NCBI GenBank assembly: GCA_019633425.1
Contig: WSUB01000042.1
Span: forward strand, 112,722 to 176,721
Direction of reading: 5' to 3'
Length of the DNA stretch: 64,000 nucleotides
DNA from: Tulasnella sp. 424
Lineage: Eukaryota; Basidiomycota; Agaricomycetes; Cantharellales; Tulasnellaceae
The translations under genes and the position numbers were made by a program. The notes under the pieces were generated by a model, which saw nothing but the letters and a program-made list of their open reading frames with translations, did not search any database and was not told the origin of the DNA. The stretch's first letter is position 1, and each line of letters begins with the position of its first letter. This document shows, one piece after another, positions 1 through 11,149 of the stretch.

Positions 1-538
1 TTCAACGAAGCCAAGCCCTCTCACGATATTTTTATGCTCCAGATTGCGTAAGAGGCTGAGCTCGTGGGCAAGTGGCTGAAGCTAATTGAGCATAGAGGTT
101 CCTCCAACTTGAATGACGGACAACTTACCGCGAGCCCTTTCTTGTCACCTTTGTCATCATCAAGCCTGAACTGCTTGAGAGCAACGAAATGGCCTTGGGT
201 AGACGGATGTTTGGGATGCTCCTCTTTCGGAGGGAGAAGGATGGCAAGTTGGACACTTGCACTCGCGCCTCGAGCCATCGTGTCTAACGTTTCTGGTATC
301 AGGACCCTCTCGCGACTGATCCGTAATTCTGACGAAGCATCGAGTGTAGCTCTCTGAAACGCATTATTGAGCCAGCAGTTCAGGTTTTCAGGTCCGCGGT
401 TATGGTGCTTACAGGTGAAATCTTGTGTTTGGGCTCCCCTGGTTCGTCATGGTCTTCGATGACGCTAGCCTGGCCTTGGTTCGCAGGGGACTCTCCTTGA
501 GGGAGACCGAGAGGGAAGGTATCAAGGGACTCCGACAT
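1..538 (-). CDS. TKL-type protein kinase, copy A (N-terminal part, cut by window edge)
   Basis: First exons of a kinase gene read leftward off the window. The ATG at 536-538 opens a hydrophilic leader (MSESLDTFPLGL...) that ends at a GTAAGC donor, as in copies B, C and D. The second exon carries the N-lobe, including the invariant-lysine segment 'HFVALKQFRLDDD' and a weak glycine loop (RGASASVQLAI). It ends at a GTAAGTTG donor near position 133. The third exon starts with 'LQPLAHELSLLRNLEHKNIV' (alpha-C helix) and runs out at base 1. Homologous introns and nearly identical protein show it is a recent paralog of the genes at 7.8-9.8, 13.2-15.3 and 47.8-49.9 kb. Whether it is intact beyond the window cannot be seen. 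Confidence 0.75.
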
Positions 539-627
539 TGTTTATCGACGTGAGGTGGGGAAGGTGATGATGGTAGGGAAGCAATGTGGACTCGTACTGA
601 GTCTGGAAGAACGATTTTCACAGGCAG

Positions 628-637
628 CTATATATTT
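628..637 (-). promoter_or_regulatory. TATA box of kinase copy A
   Basis: The sequence AAATATATAG (minus strand) lies about 90 bp upstream of the kinase A start. The same motif, in the context 'ggcagctatatat' on the plus strand, occurs 80-107 bp upstream of copies C and D and slightly altered before B, which makes it a likely core promoter element. Confidence 0.5.
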
Positions 638-900
638 GACGGAAGGGCGAGAAGGCGAAACGCCTCACCCTCCCTCCAGTCCCGCACTTGAAGGGATGCT
701 TCCATATGAGTAGCGTCAAACCGTGAATGGCTTTAGAGTGGGGATACGCCCCACGTGTTTGAGTTGCATCGTTCCATCTGTTCTACGTTCAAGTTCTATC
801 TCCCCGATCCTACAGCCCAGCCTCCCTTCGGCTCCCCGTTCAGCTTCCTCTTGGCGCCAGTTGACTATATCGGGGTTATTATTTCACTTTAATCTAACAA

Positions 901-954
901 GGTATATCCCTCAAGGAATATCCCTCAGGTATATCCCTCAAGGAATATCCCTCA
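901..954. repeat. Two tandem copies of a 27-bp repeat
   Basis: The unit starting 'ggtatatccctcaaggaata' and ending 'tccctca' occurs exactly twice (901-927 and 928-954), followed by a partial third copy 'aggaaa'. Each unit has an internal near-repeat of 'tatccctca'. The equivalent flank of kinase C (about 15695) has only one divergent half unit, so the expansion is local. Confidence 0.85.
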
Positions 955-1365
955 AGGAAAATTCCCGCAGTCGAAGGTCTTGCAGGAACGCGGCTGAATG
1001 ATCTTCGTCGGGTCGAAAGAGCCTTAACGAGCGCATATTGGTCATGGGAGAATGGTTTCAATATTAGATTGGTTAACTTATTGTTTCTGATCACATCTGT
1101 CAACACCGCCTTTTCCACGCATATTGACAACTTGGACACAACAAATACTCGCCTTTGGCTGGTCCTAACCTCCTGGAACGCGCTTTCGGCCCATCCATCT
1201 TCCGGACTCTGAAATCCTTTTGGCCGTTAAAGCGTTAAATTTCGAGCGGGACCGAAAGCCCTTCTCTCCCGGCCAACCCCCCGAGGTCCTTTGGGACGAC
1301 CAATATAGTCAGTTTTAGCATTTCCGCAGCGACCGACTCCCTCTCTCCTTTCCTTGAAATAGTTC

Positions 1366-2498
1366 AGTTATCTTTCGCTACCGCCCTCCTCATCGCTGGT
1401 GCTCTCGTTAGCCGGCCACTGCTACCATTTACGAACGGCTAGCTGGTCGTGATTACAAAGGGGAGTGGGTTGGTTGAATCTTGACCGTTTTCACGTTCAG
1501 GTCCGCCAGCACCATCTGCGCTGCCGATACCCCTTGCAATGTCGGCTGGACCGATGCAATACTCTCGCTCTCACTAATACCATCCTTTGCCTCGGTCTGT
1601 CGGTTGAAACGGAGATAAGGCTAAAGGAGCACCCCGATTGGCTGGCCGCTGCTTCCGTGCCTTTCTGACACCTCGCGATGCAATCGAGGTCCGGCATCGT
1701 CAAAATTCATACAGGGTGAGTTGTCGCCTTGCCATCGCATCATCGCGGCAACACAAGTTGTGCGCCCTCCCTTCAACTTTTGCAAACCGTGATGCCAATG
1801 CTCCTGCTACCATTGGTAAGCCTTCGTTTGGAGGCCGATTCCGTCGTTGCTATTTTCGGCGCGGTCCAAGTTGAAATATCGTTGGCTAACAACTATTTCC
1901 CCCTCATCTTGCAGGTGTCTGCAACATCGAGCTCTGCACTAGTGGCGTGCAACAACAGACCTGCCTTCAGATAATCGCGCAGGCTGATGTTAGCACCAAC
2001 GCCTACGTGACTTACCCTCCGATGCCTCCGTCGGCGAAACCGGTGCAATGTCCTTCGTCAAATTCACCTCTCTGAACTACAGGGATCCTGTCAACCCCAC
2101 CTTCGCGTACACCTCGTACTCCGCCGAGTTCACTCTCAACGGTGAGTCGTCGTTTTGTCTTTTCTCCCGATAATTTTCGCAAAGAGTTCACTTGAACTCT
2201 GACTGACGACGCCGTTCTTGCTTCTTCCAGGATTCGATTCGCCCTGGGGATTTTATTTATACAGGTACGACTGGCACTTTCAACTCGACCGTCCAAGCCC
2301 AAATCAGCGGTGTCGCTTCTTCGCCTACTGCTGCTAGCACTCGCTGGTACCACCACCACTCCTGGCGCATCCGCCACCCCTACAGCCAACGGTGCCATTG
2401 GCTTCACCGCTCCTGGTGTCGTCTCATCTACCATTGGTCTGGGTATGGTCATTTCCTTCGCCAGCTTCTTCCTCGGTGTTCTTGCCTTCCGTCTGTAA
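1366..2498 (+). pseudogene. Decayed gene for a GPI-anchored secreted protein, copy 1
   Basis: It reads, exon by exon, like copy 2 at 11.4 kb but cannot be translated through. The signal peptide (RSFATALLIAGALVS) has lost its ATG. The middle exon goes out of frame near 2020 (one base shorter than copy 2 at TYLPDAS) and again near 2340. The last exon still ends in a typical GPI signal: a Thr/Ala-rich linker (GTTTTPGASATPTANGA), then a hydrophobic tail (STIGLGMVISFASFFLGVLAF) and stop. The intact ancestor would have been a small cell-wall or membrane-anchored protein with a Cys-bearing beta-type domain (FTSLNNKDP, SANFTLNG in copy 2). The family was not identified; a Kre9/Knh1-like wall protein is one possibility. 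Confidence 0.6.
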
Positions 2499-3725
2499 GC
2501 TGTCTTGTCTTGTCGTTCTCCCCAGTTCCTCTCTTCTCGCCTCTCGTTTTCTCTTTCTTCATCTCCGTTCTCGCTCGCTCGTGCCCTCATCTATATTATT
2601 ACGTTCAACACTGGATTTATTATCCAATCTTCCTCACTTAAAAGTGACGTACGGACGCTGGTCTCTCAAGAGTGGGGTATCTCGCTTTCCTCTTCGTGTG
2701 TCATATAGCTGTCAGGCTCTCGTTCCCCGCTCTCTCTTTAGACCTTCCCATCTGTCCTGACCCCCGCGACGCCTCCCACCGCTAGGACAGCTTTCCCTTT
2801 TTCATTCTTACTGTAGGACCTTTGCGGTCGTCGACTTTTCTGAGAAATTGGATTGTTGACGTTCATATTTATTCGGAGGGGATGGCTGTTGCTGCTAGTC
2901 CAACGACAACCAACTCTCCTGATTTGAGCCCGCCAGGATTAAAACCCTTTCCATGGCACCTCATCTCCCTGTAAAGGCTCCTTGCATCCGCCTTAGGCTA
3001 ATTTTGTGACTATGTTGACCGCGAGCGTACCAGAGTAGCTTGGGAACGGCGATCCTTCCGATGGCAAAAAAACATGGATTCTCGGATTCAAGCGGCAGCA
3101 ACTTCGGGATCTGGAGTGCATATATCGTAGGTTAAGCAACGACCATAGTAATCCTCCCACTCAGGAGTCGTTTGCTTCTGGTAAACTCTTGCAGTCCTTG
3201 CGCCTTTTCTCGCCAGCCTCCCCGGAGATCCCGACTTGTTAGAAACGACCTTGCCTTGAAATGTTGTGTCTCCGAAAGGCAGCCTGAAATGTACGCAGCA
3301 ACGGTGAGTTGTTTCAAGGCTACACCGTGTTAACTTCTCTTCAATTCCATCCCAGCAGCGAAGGCCACAATCGGGAGCAGTGTTAGTGGCAGCAGAGCGA
3401 TCCTAGTCAAGGGGCGGCTTCAGTAATGAATCGTACACAACATTCATGTTGCCTAGACATCGCGCTGTATGCGCTTTTTGCGCTTTTTGCACGCATTAGA
3501 ATGTGTACGGAAGGTTTGTGGGATGGCGGTTCCCATTGTCAGAATTGAATGACGCCGCTTGGTGCGCAGACACTGGACCCTGTTCGAAATAAAGGCAACT
3601 TCATCCTCCTCTTCCCACCTATCTCGAGATCTACGTATATAAGGTAAACCGTATATAACGAGGCCAAAGCACGACCTCTAAAGTACTTACTCTTCTGCAT
3701 ATCAGTCCCCTCTATCCATCACATT
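2499..3725. other. Intergenic: duplicated 3' flank, then unique sequence
   Basis: Bases about 2500-2880 are homologous to 12000-12400 (3' flank of the second GPI-protein copy), including the shared 'acgacgcctcccaccgctagga' type segment. From about 2900 to 3600 I see no convincing gene or repeat; short reading frames there lack any recognisable protein. Confidence 0.6.
3636..3642 (+). promoter_or_regulatory. TATA box upstream of the 971-aa gene
   Basis: TATATAA lies 84 bp before the start codon at 3726, followed by a pyrimidine-rich leader (tctgcatatcagtcccctctatcc), a usual fungal promoter arrangement. Confidence 0.4.
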
Positions 3726-6700
3726 ATGGCCTCCAGTGGCAGCTCTGGGCAAAATACGACTTCCCAGGCAGCGCCGGACGCAATGGACACCACTACCATC
3801 ACCAACCAACCTAGCTCCAGCAACATTAAAGACACTCCTCTTCCTCTCGCTGAGCTGTTAGAAGCACTCAACCAGACGTATGACTTGTCCGAAATCGACA
3901 TCGATCAACGTTTCCGCCTAGCGCAGCTTTACATGACGGCAGATAGCATGCAGGAAGTCGAATCCGGGCGGCTACATGAATCTCAACTGTCCGAAAGTCA
4001 GCGTGAGCGACTATCTAGCGTTCGGATGATCAAAGAACAATTGGACGAACTCCCTATCGGGAATGAAAATCCTTACGACAATCTTCGCGGATACACGCAA
4101 ACAGCCCGCCTACCACCAATGCCATGGAGATGGGGCCTCGATTACCAGCAAAAAAAGCAGCTCGGAGGAACTAAAAAGTCGAGGAGGACGGCCCAAACAG
4201 ATGTATCTATGCGTACGGCGCAAACTCAGCAAACCGTGCCAAACCCACCCACTCCGACCAAGGGCAAGAGCACAAGGCGAAGTCCTGAGAAGCCTCGCGA
4301 GCTTGGATACATCCAGAAGATTCCGATGGACGAGTTTTGCAGGCTGGTAAAACAATGTGAGGATCAGGGCTATACCCACCACAGCGTCTGGGTCAAAATT
4401 TGACATGCGGACTATGGTTTTAGTTTCCATCGATCATATACCAGAGGTCGGTATAGACTCCAATGGAAAGAGAGTTAGGACCGATGACCCTGGCCGTCGC
4501 GACGTGCTAAAAGTCGTCAGCCACCAGTATCGAGCTCACGATCCATTCCTGTCGGTTCCGAACTCGGAAGAAGGTGTGAGGATATGGATTAGCCAGCTCG
4601 CCTTGCCCACAGCAACTCGAATATTGCACGTCTCGGACCCCAACACAGCAGCATGGACATTTTCCATAGTCGGAGGGAAAGGTACTGGGCAATTGCTTTC
4701 AGATTATGCTTGGGAGAAGAAACCGTCGCCCAATTCCGATGATGTGACCCTTCGCCGATTGATCGTTGAAGCCAAAGCTCCTTGTGCGTCCTCATCTCAC
4801 ATCTACGAAGCCGTATTTACCGTTCATTTTAGGGGTTATGCCATTGTCGGAGTTGCGAAGGTTTGCTGACATGGAGAAGGTGCGCAGCGGTCGCCAGTTC
4901 CGCTTCCGCTTCCTGATTGCCCTAACCCTTGCTTCCCAATTACATTAGTTACCCACCTTAGCGGAGCTCCAAAGTTCAGGTCGAAGCGGAAAACCCAACG
5001 AGAAGTTTACAAATGGTAAGACAGGGTGGCAGGACTTGTCGAACCGTGAGTCTAACCTCAAATGTGGTTGATTAGAGGAAAACGCTTGGGCCCAGATTTA
5101 CGACTATTGTTATGGCCAAGGCCACCACTATTTTATCCTGACCACGGTGAGTGATTGTGATGCTAAGGCTTATGATACTCTGCCTCCGTGACCTGCAGGC
5201 TGACACCCCCTTCTATCAGTATGAGCATTGGGTGTTCGGGGTCTTCTCGTTAAATTATACGTCCGCCCGTGTGTCGGACATCATCCCATACAGCAGCCTC
5301 GAGCCCTCAGTGCTCGAGTGCATAACTTATTGGGTCCAATCGTCGATGTTTGTGCCAGGGTCCTTTGAAATACCGCTGGTTAGTGATGAACCCTCACCTT
5401 CTGCGACGGAAACGGTGCACACGCTGAGACAGGCATGGCACCTGAACCCCCGAGCAATCGGGGCAATCGCACTCGCTTCTTGAATATGCAATGTACTGAT
5501 TTCTCTCTATCCGGTTGTCGCGTGTGCGTTAATAGTTTGGACCCAACGACACCGGACCACCGGCAGCGCCGTTAGAGCCGCCAGTGTGGGAAAAGTCTCG
5601 GTCGCTCTGGCGTTACCACGGTTTCCAAGAGCTCGAGCGCGCCGCGGCCCTCGCAAGTTTCTCCCTCACGCCAAGCGGCACCCAGACAAACCAAACCCAA
5701 GGCCAGGGACGAAATTCCAGTCTTTCTATCAGCGGTGCACTGCCTCCCCAGGAAGAAGATAACTTCCGTCGCTTCTTGATCGAGTCGGGAAAGATACTTG
5801 ACCGCGATTGTCTTCCTCCGGTGGCTGCGTTAGGAAAGGCAGCTCTCACTTTTATATTGGGAATGCAGTGGATACCTCACTTCAGCTGGGTACTCCGATT
5901 GACCTGGCTAGCTCTCGTGCAAAATCCGACGTACCTCGACCGTAACGCACTACAATTGGAAGCGGCGTTCGTTGACGCAGCTTCTGGTCTTCCGGTCCAC
6001 CCGATCAATGCCGCCAGCACGACCGAGCACTTGGCGCGAAAGACGCATATTGAGGCGAAAAAGGCAAACCTCAGCTTGCCCAACCTGCTCCCAGATTACT
6101 CCCATTTTACTGCCAGTGGAGGGCCATTGCGCCTCCGGACGGACGACTTGAAGGCGTTCTACAAGTCTCTCCTCACCGAAGAGACTGCATGGGTCTTGTT
6201 ACGATTCTTACATCCAGACAGTGTTGCCCACGTGGAACGTGCCCTCACCGTCGCTGGGTACATCTCCTTGGATCTTCCGCCTTTTCTCCCCGTCTCGGTT
6301 ACAAATGAAACCGCAACGGAAGATCAGGCTGCCGCGGCGAGCGCCAGTACTTCGAGTCGGGAATCGACTCCGGGCTTTCCTGTAACTCCGGAATCACTGG
6401 TTAACGAACCTTTACCCGGAGATGAACCTCTCAAACCTTGGTCTTCACATACCATCGTGGACACTCGGGTAACGGATCAGGCAACGAATACACCCGCCGA
6501 AATAGGAACCGAGCCATCATCGTTTGTTCTTGATGCGCCTGTGGCCCACGGGTCACGCCCATTCCATCATTACAGCCCAATGAAGCCTATTGGGAGAAGC
6601 CCGGCCGAGTTTTGGCCTTTGGGAAAGAGTGTTAATGCATATGGCCGGAACCCGGAGTCCTCTAGGAGCATTCCAGCTTCAATGGATCTAGATCGACGAG

Positions 6701-7095
6701 AAGAAACATGTCGGTCCAACATTGGACGGAATGATCGGAATGCGAAGCGAGATCTACCCCAAACCGGATACGGGACTTCTCGAACAACGGGCAGCTTTGT
6801 GTCAATGGGTGCTGTATCGAGAGCTGCACCCCCTTCTTCATCCAAAAGTCGCGCCCATGATACAAAACCTTCACGGAATACGGGAAATTCTGATTCACCC
6901 TATCAGATTACTGTCCCTCGGCCCGCTTTGGGGAAACGGAAGGAGCAGCCCTCGCGTGCCAATTCGACGACATCCATGACAGACGAAATTGCAAAGGGAT
7001 CTGTGGGCAAGGAGCTCTCAAAGCTGGTCAACCGGAGTGCTCAGAAGAAGAGTAGACCGAGTGATCCGCCAGGCAATCAATCATCGAGCCGCTAA
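3726..7095 (+). CDS. Uncharacterised agaricomycete protein, about 971 aa, 7 exons
   Basis: Exons 3726-4356, 4424-4783, 4833-4879, 4949-5015, 5076-5146, 5199-5378 and 5536-7095 are joined by GT-AG introns. Total coding length is 2,916 nt, in frame throughout, which supports the model; the only long intron is the last (157 bp). The N-terminus is Ser/Thr-rich and polar. The middle contains a conserved-looking core, 'IYDYCYGQGHHYFILTT' then 'YEHWVFGVFS' and 'PSVLECITYWVQSSM', a style I recall from agaricomycete proteins of unknown function. The C-terminal half (from about residue 600) is Ser/Pro-rich and probably disordered, with a basic tail (RSAQKKSRPSDPP). No catalytic motif, signal peptide or membrane span was seen, so no function is proposed. 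A truncated relative lies at 15838-16047. Confidence 0.75.
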
Positions 7096-7559
7096 AAGCG
7101 GGCCCACGATCACATCGCATATATACCCTTACGTCTTTTCGATTATGTTTATTTTTTGACTTTTCATTATACAGGTGTAATCGTATTTACGTCATTGGAA
7201 GCGGGAAACATACTATCTCCGGAACGAATGCCTACACCTTTCTTCATATACTTCCCACCCCCGTTCTCCAAAACATGTTACTCTTGGTCGCTTTCAAAAC
7301 CTTTCGTCCCATGGTGAAAAAATATTTTGATCCTCGAAGCGTCTTGAACCTGTCACGACCCCCTTCTCCTGGCCGAACCGTTCATCTGGCGAGCCGAGCG
7401 GGGTAAAATATCCATGCAACAAGTTTTTACGGGGAACGGAGGGAGGGAGTCCAACCTCCTTAAGCGCCAGCAACCGTTGAATAATTTATCCCGTTCGAAA
7501 GCCTTGGATGTTGATAATATGTATTCTATGAAGCTCTAGAGTGAGAATATCAGCGTCAT
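7096..7559. other. Intergenic
   Basis: 3' flank of the 971-aa gene and decayed sequence beyond the kinase B 3' end. A segment near 7386-7470 matches the 'GYFTPLG' part of the conserved block downstream of kinases C and D, but with stops and frameshifts. Confidence 0.45.
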
Positions 7560-7760
7560 CTATTTAGAAACAACGAGGGAGCTCTCACTATATCGGTCCC
7601 TTTTTCGGAGCAATCCCAGATTTCCCGGCATTGCGGTATCTTTCCAGGGTGATACTTCTCGATGAGAGAGACTATCATATGCGTCGCAAGTGGATCCGGT
7701 GCACATTGCAAGGCACCTCTGATGTCGTGTCCCAAGCGGGTACAGGGAAATAGTTAACAA
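7560..7760 (-). pseudogene. Decayed copy of the ORF block that follows kinases C and D
   Basis: The minus-strand frame 'HDIRGALQCAPDPL' then 'IVSLIEKYHPGKI' is clearly the counterpart of the blocks at 12734-13168 and 47411-47818. It stops after 'RAPSLFLNR', and the continuation (FIEYI) is preceded by an in-frame TAG. It is presumably a remnant of a terminal exon of the ancestral kinase gene or of a small separate gene. Confidence 0.5.
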
Positions 7761-7794
7761 GAGTCAACAAGCAGGAATCATTCCTTTGCGTAAC

Positions 7795-9842
7795 TTACGC
7801 AGTAAACCAGACAATCTCTACGCGCTTCTTTTCGCACTCATACATTGGGTCTTCGGCGGAGGATGCCGAGTCCCTAACCGTCTCCGGATGCGTCAGGAGA
7901 AGTTTGGGTAAGTTCTCGTCGTAGCTGGCGGCTTTATCTGAATACCGCAGCAAGGGCCCCATTGCGTCTTGGATCGCGTCCAGAAACTGGTCGCAGTCCA
8001 GAGCTTGTGTTTCAAAGCCAAGCTCCTTGTAAAGTCGAGCAGCATTAATGACGTGCCTCTCGGCCTCTTGATACAGTTGACCGTCAAAGCACGCCAGGGC
8101 CAAGTTCCATGAAGTCCCTGCCTCCTCCTCGTGCACTGTATCGACACCAGAGGTACTGGTTCTACATCGGTCGAACAGCTCCTGGGAGGTGATTGTCGCT
8201 AGCTCCCTCTTTGTTAGCCGGGCAACCCTACGGAATTGTTGGATGTACCGAATTGCTTCGCCTAATCGCCCTTCTAAGAGATGCTTTTCGCCCGTGGCTT
8301 GCAGGAAGGCAAGGGAGTCTACGAATTTCTTCTCGCTTGCCCCATGTTCCTCCCGATCAGAAAACTGGAAGGAGGTTAGTATCAGATGACAGCAGCGATA
8401 TCTGGAACCTACCAAGTCTTGCAAACTCGCCGTGACGTCGCAACATTTCGGTCTATTTTGTGGATCCATAGCCAAACACGTTTCCATGAGCTTGCAAAGC
8501 CTATTGATAGTGACCAGAATTGAAAGCCATGGCTCTATGCTACGAGCGAGAGCAGTTTGGGGCTTAGGGAGTTCACCTCCTAGGACTCCGATAATAACAT
8601 CTTGATCCCTTACGATATCATTGAACGGAAATTTTCCTGTCAAAACCTGTGAGTATATTGATTTAGATCTATTAGCAAACCTATGGTCCCTCAACGAGAG
8701 TTGCAAATCTTGCCTCCCAGTATATCCACCTGAGGGACCAAATATCGCTTGCCAACGTAGGCAACTCGCCGTCAAGAACTTCGGGCGCTGCCCACCGAAT
8801 AGTATAGCTCGGGGTAGACACTGTGATTGATCCGGTGGATACTGAAAATTCAACTCGCGGCCCTTGTTGCCTCGTAGTGGAATAACTCCGTCTGTTTGTC
8901 GCGCTCTGACCCTCCGCCCCTTTCCGGCGAGGATACGGGCAGACCCAAAATCTGTGACTACCGCGTTTTGTTGTTCGTCGACGAGGATATTTAGCTATAA
9001 CGCCCGGGCGATAAGCCTTCCGGTGGAGCCTGTGGTCCTTGCTGGTAGACGTACCGATTTTAGATCGCCATGACAAATGGGCTCTGACTGCCCGTGAAGA
9101 TAATCCAGTCCGCGTGTGACATCCTCTATCTATTGCGGCATTGTGAGTGCCGACAACACTGAGAGCCAACTTAGTTTGGCGCACCAGTGCAAACCGAAGG
9201 GAGATATTGACCCCCCACAACGCCGATCTCGATCCAACAAAATCCCTCAGGTTGCCGTTGGGTGCCCAAGGAAGAACAATCCAAGCAATGCCCTGGGCGA
9301 CATTTTCAACGAAGCCAAGCCCTCTCACGATATTTTTATGCTCCAGATTGCGTAAGAGGCTGAGCTCGTGGGCAAGTGGCTGAAGCTAATTGAGCATAGA
9401 GGTTCCTCCAACTTGAATGACGGACAACTTACCGCGAGCCCTTCCTTGTCACCTTTGTCATCGTCAAGCCTGAACTGCTTGAGAGCAACGAAATGACCTT
9501 GGGCAGACGGATGTTCGGGATGCTCCTCTTTCGGAGGCAGAAGGATAGCAAGCTGAACAGTTGCGCTCGCGCCTTGAGCCGTCGCTTCCAACGTTCCTGG
9601 CACCAGGACCCTCTCGCGACTGATCCGTAATCCTGACAAAGCATCGAGTGTAGCTTTCTGAGATGCATTATTTAGCCAGCGGTTCAGTTTTTTAGGTCCA
9701 CGGTTATGGTGCTTACAGGTGAAATTTTGTATCGTTTGGACTCCTCTAGTGGTTCGTCTTCAATGACGCCGGGCTTACGTTTGTTCGCAGGGGACTCTTC
9801 TTGAGGGGGGCCGAGAGATGAGATCGCAACGGAATCCGACAT
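7795..9842 (-). pseudogene. TKL kinase copy B, frameshifted
   Basis: Same seven-exon plan as intact copies C and D: leader exon (9842-9717), N-lobe (HFVALKQFRLDDD), alpha-C exon, catalytic loop 'DYLHGQSEPICHGDLKS', activation-segment exon (8994-8714) with 'DFGSAR', then 'WAAPE...SDIW', C-lobe exon from 'VLTGKFPFND', and a C-terminal helical TPR-like exon ending VEIVWFTA. The activation exon is 281 nt against 288 in C and 291 in D, so it is out of phase: a one-base loss in 8887-8928 puts 'DFGSAR' and 'TIRWAAPE' in different frames. A conserved Gly is also Arg (WSLRW). Its following intron starts with GC (8712-8713). Probably a dead gene unless the base loss is a sequencing error. Confidence 0.75.
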
Positions 9843-9948
9843 TGGATAATCGACTTGAGATGAAGGTTATGTTTCTGGAAGGGGAATGTAAATGCTTGAG
9901 AAGTGACGTGAAATCGTAGTCTGGCGGAGGGACGACTTTTAGAGGTGG

Positions 9949-9956
9949 CTATATAT
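9949..9956 (-). promoter_or_regulatory. TATA box of kinase copy B
   Basis: ATATATAG on the minus strand lies 107 bp upstream of the start codon, at the position equivalent to the TATA motifs of copies A, C and D. Confidence 0.4.
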
Positions 9957-10510
9957 GCGGTAATTAGGCCGAATTCACACCGCGAACATTCGCCAGAGAA
10001 GGAGAATGCTCGACCATGAGTTGGGACGAAGGACATTTCATAAGAGAAGCACAGCACGGAAAATCGCATTCCCAGGGGGCGAATTCATTCGACCCTCCAG
10101 AAACACGGTTTCTTACGTTAGAGGGCCTCCCAGTCTCAGGCGTGTCGTATGGGGCAAGGGTGAGTGTCGTCCGGTTTTACGCGCATAGGAAGTTCCAGGC
10201 AAGCTGGTGCGCGTCGAACTTCGCCCCACGAACTGCTCTGCACTTCGAAGTCGCTGTCTTGGGTTGGTATCACGGTTCTACGCGCAGATGAGCTCGGATA
10301 CCTTCGGTTGAAGACAGATTTTGTAGATCCCAGAGACAGGATATGCCGTGTGTCCAAGTACTCCATCCCACGCATAAATGGCGCACAGAACTCGACCTCC
10401 GTGATTCGTCCGTATCCTCAAGCCGGGTTTCGGATCCCCGCACCGGAGGAACCATCAATGCCCTCAGTTAATTAATGCTTCGAGTCTAACTCCAGCACGG
10501 GCTCGGGCAA

Positions 10511-11149
10511 TCATCTTCCCGTGGAAATGTCGTTATGTGTCGTGTGTTTGTGATATGGAAAGACAAAAAAAGAAAAAAACCAAACAAACTCCGCTAACCG
10601 AGTTCTTCCCTCCAGGCCCTGTCCCACCGGCCCTGCGGAAAAGCAGTCATAGGAGGACTCGGCATAGCCAAGAGCTATAATCCAACGGACGCTGGAAACT
10701 GCGGCGTAGCAGAGGTTTGTTATACTGCCGGGACCATGCAAAAGGAGACTGTCGAGATAATGCGTCTGTCGGATCCTATTGACCTTGTAGAAGAGCCAAC
10801 GGTGGACGACTGCATTGAAGGGATCCACAAAGCGTGCTTGGTTGCGCACCGAAGCCTCGGAAGAGAGTTGATCATAGACATCCGTGGAGCTATATACATA
10901 GGACTTTGTTGTATATCGCAAGTCATTTCCGAGCTTCAAACGAGCGATTGAATGATACGCTCTGCCAGGTAAACAGAGTTCTGGTCCAGCTGGAACAACC
11001 TTCCACATAAGGAATACCGTTCCTTTGCTCCACAGAGTACACAACTGATAGCTAATTTTGCTTTCCTGATCTTTCCTTACATAAGCCTGAGGTATCCAAA
11101 GGCGATGCATTGGCCTTGAAAAGTGAGGACTGGCAACTGCATCGAACAT
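10511..11149 (-). CDS. Open frame of 212 codons, unknown
   Basis: An ATG-initiated frame without stops inside the segment unique to the kinase B unit. The product is rich in Ser, Tyr, Val and Phe, with no signal peptide, repeat or motif I recognise. It has no intron signals and no homolog in this window. It may be a chance frame or a remnant of an inserted gene. Confidence 0.2.
   Translation of the reverse strand: MFDAVASPHFSRPMHRLWIPQAYVRKDQESKISYQLCTLWSKGTVFLMWKVVPAGPELCLPGRAYHSIARLKLGNDLRYTTKSYVYSSTDVYDQLSSEASVRNQARFVDPFNAVVHRWLFYKVNRIRQTHYLDSLLLHGPGSITNLCYAAVSSVRWIIALGYAESSYDCFSAGPVGQGLEGRTRLAEFVWFFSFFVFPYHKHTTHNDISTGR

Larger units (their letters stand above)
539..1365. other. Kinase A 5' flank, homologous to flanks of copies C and D
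   Basis: No gene is seen here. Bases about 720-955 align by eye with 15520-15710 and with 50130-50275: shared segments include 'tgcatcgttccatct', 'cagcctcccttcggctc' and 'cttcctcttggcgcc'. It is therefore the old upstream part of the duplicated unit. Bases 1140-1365 match 11165-11380, the region before the second GPI-protein copy. Confidence 0.6.

Noticed and set aside
10164..10475. Overlapping open frames on both strands
   Set aside because: Composition typical of chance frames; no motif and no counterpart in the other duplicated flanks.
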